From: Clarkia xantiana subsp. parviflora
Lineage: Eukaryota; Streptophyta; Magnoliopsida; Myrtales; Onagraceae
NCBI GenBank assembly: GCA_036873135.1
Contig: JAPTYO010000007.1
Coordinates: 4,694,763-4,758,762 of the forward strand
Direction of reading: 5' to 3'
DNA length: 64,000 nucleotides
In this document: positions 58,418 to 64,000 of the stretch, piece after piece
Numbering within the stretch: position 1 is the stretch's first letter
Layout: the number at the start of each line of letters is the position of its first letter
The notes under the pieces: generated by a model
Database searches by the model: none
Told to the model about the DNA's origin: nothing
What the model saw: the letters and a program-made list of their open reading frames with translations, nothing else
Made by a program: the position numbers and the translations under genes

Positions 58418-61049
58418 GATATGTAATCTGAGTTTACAATCGGAGACTGGGTCATTTTTTTGCTAATTAGAGCCAAATTATCAATATAGCTAGTTGCTGC
58501 TCATTCTAACAGTTTAGACTAATCACTGAACCAACTGTTTTAAAACTTTTAAGTGATAGGTGAAGATGTGACTTAGTCTTTATACTTCAACACTCACTTT
58601 GATGATATCTAGAGACATGGCATTTGGTCCAGCCGAAGAGAATATAGCCATTGATGGTGCCGGTTTTGTTTGCAGGGCCGTAGTTGTTGGAGTTATCATC
58701 CCCGTCGGGTACCTGTCATTAAAAAACATAGTCCGACATCTACATCAAATAGAATCGAGATGTTAAATTCGACATTGGGCCAAGTAAAGTCTAACGGGTC
58801 AATAGAGTCTCTTGGGAAATTGAGGTCTACAAAGGTATTTCAATTTTAATATTTTTGTTAAAAAGATTTAAATTGACTATATATCCTAGCTAGCTTACTT
58901 TTGGGTTGCAAGGTACTGTTGAAGCTTAGCGCCTTCTATGGGTGGCAATAGAGTTGCTGGGATCAAAATCTGAAAGCCAACATCTTTGGCGAGGGGGTCG
59001 ATGATAATGATTCCGACACCACCTGCATCGCTCACGAACAGCCCTTTCTCCCTTCGGTTATCCGTTAGTACCTCGATGTTGCAAACCACAATCTTCCCCT
59101 TCACCAGGGATGGGTCTAGGGTGTTGTTCTTGCAGAAACTGTATATATCAAACAACAATGACAAGTTCATCTTAAATCTTTACAAGCTAAATTCAATATC
59201 TTCCAATCCATGTAGGTTACTTAAAGAGATCTTTTAAAATTATGATCATACTTCCTTTGCAGAGGTTTTTACATTTTATAAATAACATCACCTCACATTT
59301 GCGCTCTGATCTATGTCAGTTATAAAACACGTATCTTAACTATGAAGAGATTCGACACGTTCCCAAAAATTTAATTAATTCATGGGGTTCATCTTAAAAT
59401 TAACATATACCTTGCATTCTTTGCAGAAACTCCTGGAGCTGCTGCAGCACTACCATCTATCAATCCATATGATGTTCTCATTTTGAAAGGGTTCAAAGAG
59501 TATCCCTACAAGAAAGAAACTTAATATGTTCAAATGCAACTTTGAGTAATTTTTCCGTATGTTTGTCACCAAGTATGAAGTCAAAATAGATTTTTTCCTG
59601 TAAATGTAAGAATTGAACTAGAGACAAATAATTAAAAAATAAATAAAAAGAAGATAAATATTTACCTTCAAAACTTCTGAGTTCCCGAGATAAACATCGG
59701 AGTTGAACTCTCGATCCAACGTGCTAGCCGCGACCGTGATAATCCACGGAGCGGCGTTAGTGACAGTGCCCGGGAAAAACGAGTTTCCAGCAGAACACGA
59801 TACGACAATGTCTCTCTGAAACGCATGGAAAGCGCCGATCGAGATAGCGTTGCTGAAGTAAGCCGGCTGTGGCGGAGCGGGCCCGAGTGAGAGGGATAGG
59901 ACATCTACTCCGTCACTAATGGCGTCATCCATTGCAGCCAACACGTCAGCATCACTGCACAGATTGAACCAGCATGCCTTGTAGACTGCCAGCCGGGCAC
60001 CAGGGGCCCCACCACGGGCTGTTCCGACAGCTAGGCCGAACAAGCTGGTGTCAACCACCTCGGACCCTGCAATTGTTGAGGTTGTGTGGGTTCCGTGGCC
60101 GTCGCTGTCCCGAGCCGACTTGAAGAAGGTCTCGCCGAAGGAGTCGAGAGGGCCCATTTCGGCTTCGAAGCCTTGGTAGTAGTATCTTGCTCCTATCACT
60201 TTTCTGCAATACAATTCATATGTTAGAATTACATGTAGCTTTTTTATTAACACTTTCTCCTAAAATTGATTGCTTGTAGTGTTGGAAAAAAAAAAACCTG
60301 GTCTGGAACCGGACAGTATTCATACCGTTCCAGTCCGAGCCAATTCCAAACAGACTAACTCTATCAGGAGTGAATCAGTTTAACAACCGTAGTATACTTT
60401 TATAAAATTGGTTCTGTTTTGGATTAGACTGAACTGAATCGAAACTGGTTTTGGACAGGTTTTTTTTGTTTAAATTTAGTATAAATTTTCATAAAAAAAT
60501 AGACTTGCCCGTTTTTGGACGAAACCGGCACTATTTTGATAAAACAGTTCCGAAACAATTTCAATGCATTGCTTGTGTAACAAGAAATTAAGAATCAGTC
60601 ACCTGTTGCAATGCGAGACGGTGAAGTTTTCGCCGGTAACGCATTCGCCCTTGAACTTTTCAGGAATAGCACCTAATCCTTTGTCATTGTAGCTCTCGGA
60701 CTCGGGCCAAAACCCTAGTAAAAGAAACACCAAAACATTTATATGAATTATGAACAACCGATAAAATAGAACAGCATGAACATACGTACCGGTGTCAACC
60801 ACGCCGACAACTACATCAGAAACCGCGGCACCATACCCGACTTGGGTGTTTTGGTAAAACGTGTTGGGTCCTAGACCTAGGAACTCCCAGGAATGTGTGG
60901 TGTGGATCTCGTACACTCTGCTCTCAAACACCGAGACAACATCGTCCATTCCTGAAAGCCGGTGTGCTTGTTGCGGGGTAAGCATGGCCGAGAAGCCTCG
61001 GAAGCTTCTGCTGTAATGGTGAACCAATCCAGGTTTCGCTTCATCGGAA
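55827..61049 (-). CDS. Subtilisin-like serine protease (SBT), first exon not found
   Basis: Eight exons encode about 705 aa of a secreted plant subtilase (S8A): 60790-61049, 60603-60714, 59666-60203, 59411-59505, 58899-59138, 58598-58712, 58149-58353, 55827-56377. The visible part starts inside the I9 propeptide ([17 protein letters not shown], then [11 protein letters not shown]). The catalytic set is complete: Asp in VVGVVDTG, His in DSDGHGTHT, oxyanion Asn in SCSAGNSFF, Ser in [11 protein letters not shown]. The PA domain interrupts between His and Ser, and the Fn3-like tail ends [10 protein letters not shown]. All joins keep frame; a few residues usual for relatives appear missing at the 58899/58712 junction. 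The signal peptide and first part of the propeptide (roughly 60 aa) should lie upstream of 61049, but that DNA holds Helitrons. Either intron 1 is long and exon 1 lies outside the window, or the gene has lost its start. Confidence 0.9.
56953..57108 (-). CDS. 51-aa secreted-peptide-like frame in a subtilase intron
   Basis: An ATG-started frame of 51 codons on the same strand as the subtilase, inside its last intron (56378-58148). Its start, [19 protein letters not shown], has two basic residues followed by a strong hydrophobic core and looks like a signal peptide. The rest includes [20 protein letters not shown] and ends SPHPPLS. It matches no peptide hormone family I know (not CLE, IDA, CEP or RALF). 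A chance frame or a captured fragment is quite possible. Confidence 0.25.
   Translation of the reverse strand: MKRWKNMLLVLTLWLLSCCYPHDYHLIGDLKIPSRAIVIEAVFASPHPPLS
57391..57424 (+). mobile_element. Degenerate Helitron 3' end
   Basis: TATGCGAAGCGCTAGCG followed by AAAATATCACC and CTAG before T resembles the hairpin-spacer-CTAG terminus of plant Helitrons, with a decayed stem. No matching 5' end was identified. It lies inside the last subtilase intron. Confidence 0.35.
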
Positions 61050-61195
61050 CTGCTCACGGAGATCATACAGATATCATGAGGTCAAGTCTCAATTTTGTCA
61101 TTTTTTCGGCTGAATACAAACACATTTCATATGAACAAAATTGAAAATAAAAGTAGAGTTTATTTACCACATCCTATCTTTTAGATTTATCTAAA

Positions 61196-61308
61196 TATAT
61201 ACTAACCCTGATGGTTTAGCCATGAGGAAAGCTGTGAGGCTGACAACTCAGCACTAAACGCAGTTAATAGGCTGCCACGTGTTCAATCATCTAAACGCAG
61301 CATCATAA
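61196..61308 (+). repeat. 113-bp direct repeat, left copy
   Basis: This block is identical base for base to 63003-63115. It begins TATATACTAACCCTGATGG and ends GCAGCATCATAA. It ends exactly where the Helitron body begins. Confidence 0.95.
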
Positions 61309-63002
61309 TCTAAATCTAATCTAAATCTAAATCTAATCTAAATATTATACTCATTTAGATCATGGCTCTCTATTTAACTGCCACGTATGTTGTTTTTTAT
61401 ATCTATATCTAAGCATCTTTAAAAACGACAATGACTCACAAGAAAATACGACAGACTAGCTCCATCTATATACCTATCTCACTGTAGCAATTATCAAATA
61501 GAACGACGTCGCTCAAGTTCGAATTCTACAAATTAGACAAAACGACATCGCTTTACACGAATATTCTCTAATATGGATGGTCTCTATTCACTATGAGCTT
61601 TACACGTCACAACACATATATTGAAAAAAACGACGTAGTTTTAACTCATCATTAGCTCATACTTATTTTTTTTCCTATATATCCATCTTGATTGCATCAA
61701 TAGTACTAACTAATAAGCCGAAGAGAATTTAATCATAATTAATAAAGCAATTAAATCAACTAAATTAAATGAAGCGACAAAGCAGATGAAACGCAAGCAG
61801 TTTCTAATTGAAATATTTGGCATATATATAATCAGATCACCCAGCAACCTTTTTTGTCCTCCCAGCGAAAACGAATTGCTTCAAAAGACCCACCTGTTGC
61901 TTGAACACATACAGTGCAAACCAGACCCTCTTCAGGTCGAGAAGTGAGTAGGAACTTGACTTCAACGACCGTATGCATGTCGCCTGTTCAGCCGCAATCA
62001 ACAGATCTAGAAGATTTGGCACGAGTTTCTACAGATCTGAGCTCGGCTGTCCACCGCCAGACAATTGTAAATCTGGCGCACGTCAACCCTGTCAGACGCA
62101 ATCAACATATCTAGGCGAATCGGCACGAGTCTCCACAGATCTGAGATTGGTCATCCATCGCCCTACAGTTGTTCGTCCGCCGCTTCGCCCTTCACCCGTA
62201 ATCAACAGATCTAGCGATTCCACGGATTTCCGCTGATCTGAGCTTTCAAATTCAGAAAGTCACCGAATAGAATTCCATCCAAGTGTGAGTTGTTTCGGCC
62301 GATAGGAAGAGACCGTGTAAAGGCGTCGTGTGTGGGTGGAGGACTGGCTGTGAGAGAGTGAAGCGGCTATGACTGTGAGGGATGAAAGTGTTGGGACTTG
62401 GGAGGTTGAAGATTGAAGTACATGATATTTAGTAATTTAGTACGGTTGATTGAAGATTTAGGGGTAGTAATTTAGTGTAGGCTTTTAAGTGGGTTGGGCT
62501 TTGGTAAAAAATTTAAGGAAAAAGTTAGTAATTTAGTACGGCTGTTACAGTAGATTTAAGGGTAGTAATTTAGTTTGGGCTTTTAGATAGGTTGGGCTTT
62601 GGTAACAATTTTAAGGAAAAAGTTTATATAATGTATGTACTATTAATTTAGTTTTTAGTAATTAATTATTATGATGGCTAAAAAAAAAGTATTATGCATG
62701 AAATCACTACTACTAAGCAGTAAACAACAATTAGGCTTGACTCTGTGTGTTAAAATTGAGTCATATTTTACTTTTTCCTAAGATTTGCGCTTATTTAAAA
62801 CAAAGGTCAACTAAAGATTATTCTATTTTTTTCCAAAATATTTTAGAGTATGTGCTTATATGAATTCACCATACTAATAATAATTTATAAATTTCAAATA
62901 TCAAAATTTATTTTCTTACTTCACGCAATATCAGTAATACAAATAATACCTTATCAAATGAAATAGCAAATTACCCGCGCAGTGCGCGGGTAAAGAACCT
63001 AG
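61309..63002 (+). mobile_element. Non-autonomous Helitron, about 1.7 kb
   Basis: The 3' terminus is diagnostic: a perfect 10-bp stem TTACCCGCGC / GCGCGGGTAA with loop AGT (62971-62993), then AGAAC and CTAG (62999-63002) followed by host T. The 5' end is taken as TC at 61309 (TCTAAATCTAATC) preceded by host A, which fits Helitron insertion between A and T. A start further left at 61190 (TCTAAATATATACTA) is an alternative. There is no Rep-helicase frame. The interior (about 61840-62400) is GC-richer with repeated CAACAGATCTAG and GATCTGAGC motifs and could include captured gene sequence that I do not recognise. Confidence 0.75.
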
Positions 63003-63115
63003 TATATACTAACCCTGATGGTTTAGCCATGAGGAAAGCTGTGAGGCTGACAACTCAGCACTAAACGCAGTTAATAGGCTGCCACGTGTTCAATCATCTA
63101 AACGCAGCATCATAA
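63003..63115 (+). repeat. 113-bp direct repeat, right copy
   Basis: Identical to 61196-61308. It starts at the base immediately after the Helitron CTAG terminus and runs into the second, older Helitron-like copy. Confidence 0.95.
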
Positions 63116-64000
63116 AACGCAGCAGTAATTAAAACGACATCGCTCTAATTCCAAACTAAGATCCGAAGAGACTTCAAAATTAATAAATCATTAATGAATA
63201 CAACCTGCAAACGAAGCGACAGAGATAAAAATGAAACGCCGGAAGTTTCTAAATAGTATTTGCTATATATTTAATCATATCATCTAGCAGGCAACAATCT
63301 CTCTTACCCTCACATGACGAACCAATTGTTTCAAAAGAAACACCAATTGCTTGAATAGACCGAGGGAAGGGTCGATAAGTGAATAGGAGGGAAGATGAAG
63401 AAGGAGATGGTGGGGAAGGAGCTTGACTTTAACGACCGTACGCGTGTCAGCGGTAATGAACGGATCTTGAAAATTCTGAAGGTCATTTTAGAGATCTAAG
63501 CTCGCCCGTCCACCGCCCGACAGTTGTTCGTCTGCCGCACATCAATCCATCAGACGTAATCAACAGATCTAGACGATCTGACACGGGTCTCCCTACAATT
63601 GTCCGGCCGTCGCATGCAACCATTCACATCTCGCTCTTCAACCGTAATCTTAAAGATTTAGGCGATTCGACAAAGGTTTCCGCCGATCTGAGCTTTTAAC
63701 TTCAGTAAGTCACCGACTAGCAATTCACCTCATCGGTGTTATATCAGCTGTTTCGGCTGATGGGAGGCGTTGTGTGTGGGTGGAGGCAGCGTGTGTGGTT
63801 GCACATGGAGAGAATTGGCTTTGAAGGATGAGTGCTAGGCTGAAGATTAAATTACAAGAGCGTGAGTAATTTAGTACGGAGGTGAGGTATAGTAGATTTA
63901 ATATGTAAGGTTAGTAATTGAGTTTGGGCTTTTTGGTGGGTTGGAAATACATTGATCGAGATTGAACTATCAATCGTGTTGTCACCACTATTGGCCCAAG
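63116..64000 (+). mobile_element. Second, diverged Helitron-related copy, runs off the window
   Basis: The sequence is related to the interior of the first Helitron over about 61500-62620. Shared blocks include AACGACCGTA(C/T)GC, GTCACCGA(C/A)TAG, TGTTTCGGC(T/C)GAT and GTAATTTAGTACGG, at clearly lower identity than the 113-bp repeat. Its 3' end lies beyond the window. The two elements are arranged head to tail. No gene was recognised here. Confidence 0.65.

Noticed and set aside
61837..62236. Frames of 60-87 codons inside the Helitron
   Set aside because: They are short, mutually overlapping on both strands and unlike Rep-helicase or any gene I recognise.
1..64000. CRISPR arrays, operons, riboswitches, bacterial terminators, organellar genes
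   Set aside because: Nothing of the kind is visible; gene structures and repeats are those of a plant nuclear genome.

Overview
The window is nuclear DNA from a flowering plant, almost certainly a eudicot. It has AT-rich intergenic sequence, multi-exon genes with GT-AG introns, plant-specific families (UGT94-like glycosyltransferase, PDR-type ABCG transporter, DUF868, PLS-class PPR, fatty acyl-CoA reductases, a plant subtilase) and many non-autonomous transposons. No species call is possible from the sequence alone. No prokaryotic, organellar or CRISPR feature was seen. Exon structures were derived by hand from splice dinucleotides, frame continuity and family knowledge; no search was run.

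Layout. 0-3.9 kb: a GC-rich possible exon edge, then a Mutator-like foldback element with a perfect 9-bp target duplication. 3.97-5.67 kb (+): a two-exon DUF868 gene. 6.9-8.6 kb (+): a UGT94-type glycosyltransferase frame whose expected ATG reads GTG. 9.7-16.3 kb (-): a complete 16-exon PDR/ABCG transporter of 1446 aa, convergent with the UGT. 16.5-25.1 kb: gene-poor, with a miniature LTR retrotransposon, an inverted-repeat element and a GC-rich hAT-like element. 25.3-28.8 kb (+): an intron-bearing pseudogene of the WD40-cyclophilin CYP71. 29.1 kb: a Mutator-like MITE. 29.8-31.1 kb (-): ribosomal stalk protein P2. 32.2-33.7 kb (-): a six-exon twin-CX9C (CHCH) protein, head-to-head with a C-terminally broken PPR gene (34.6-36.45 kb, +). 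36.7-37.9 kb: a 1.1-kb near-palindrome. 38.7 kb (+): a secreted Cys/Pro-rich root-cap/LEA-like protein. 39.7-44.0 and 49.0-53.5 kb (-): two tandem fatty acyl-CoA reductases with the same exon plan. 54.5 kb: a second member of the first foldback family. 55.8-61.05 kb (-): a subtilase lacking only its signal-peptide exon, followed by two related Helitrons that run to the window end.

How the genes relate. The UGT and the ABCG transporter are the kind of pair that can glycosylate and export one specialised metabolite, but adjacency is the only evidence here. The two reductases are a lineage-local duplication for fatty alcohols (cutin, suberin or wax). P2 and CHCH are housekeeping genes for translation and mitochondria. 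I found no convincing wholly new system. The most useful leads are the UGT start-codon loss, the exact 113-bp repeats flanking a Helitron, the paired foldback families with intact 9-bp target duplications, the truncated PPR gene and a 51-codon secreted-peptide-like frame inside a subtilase intron.
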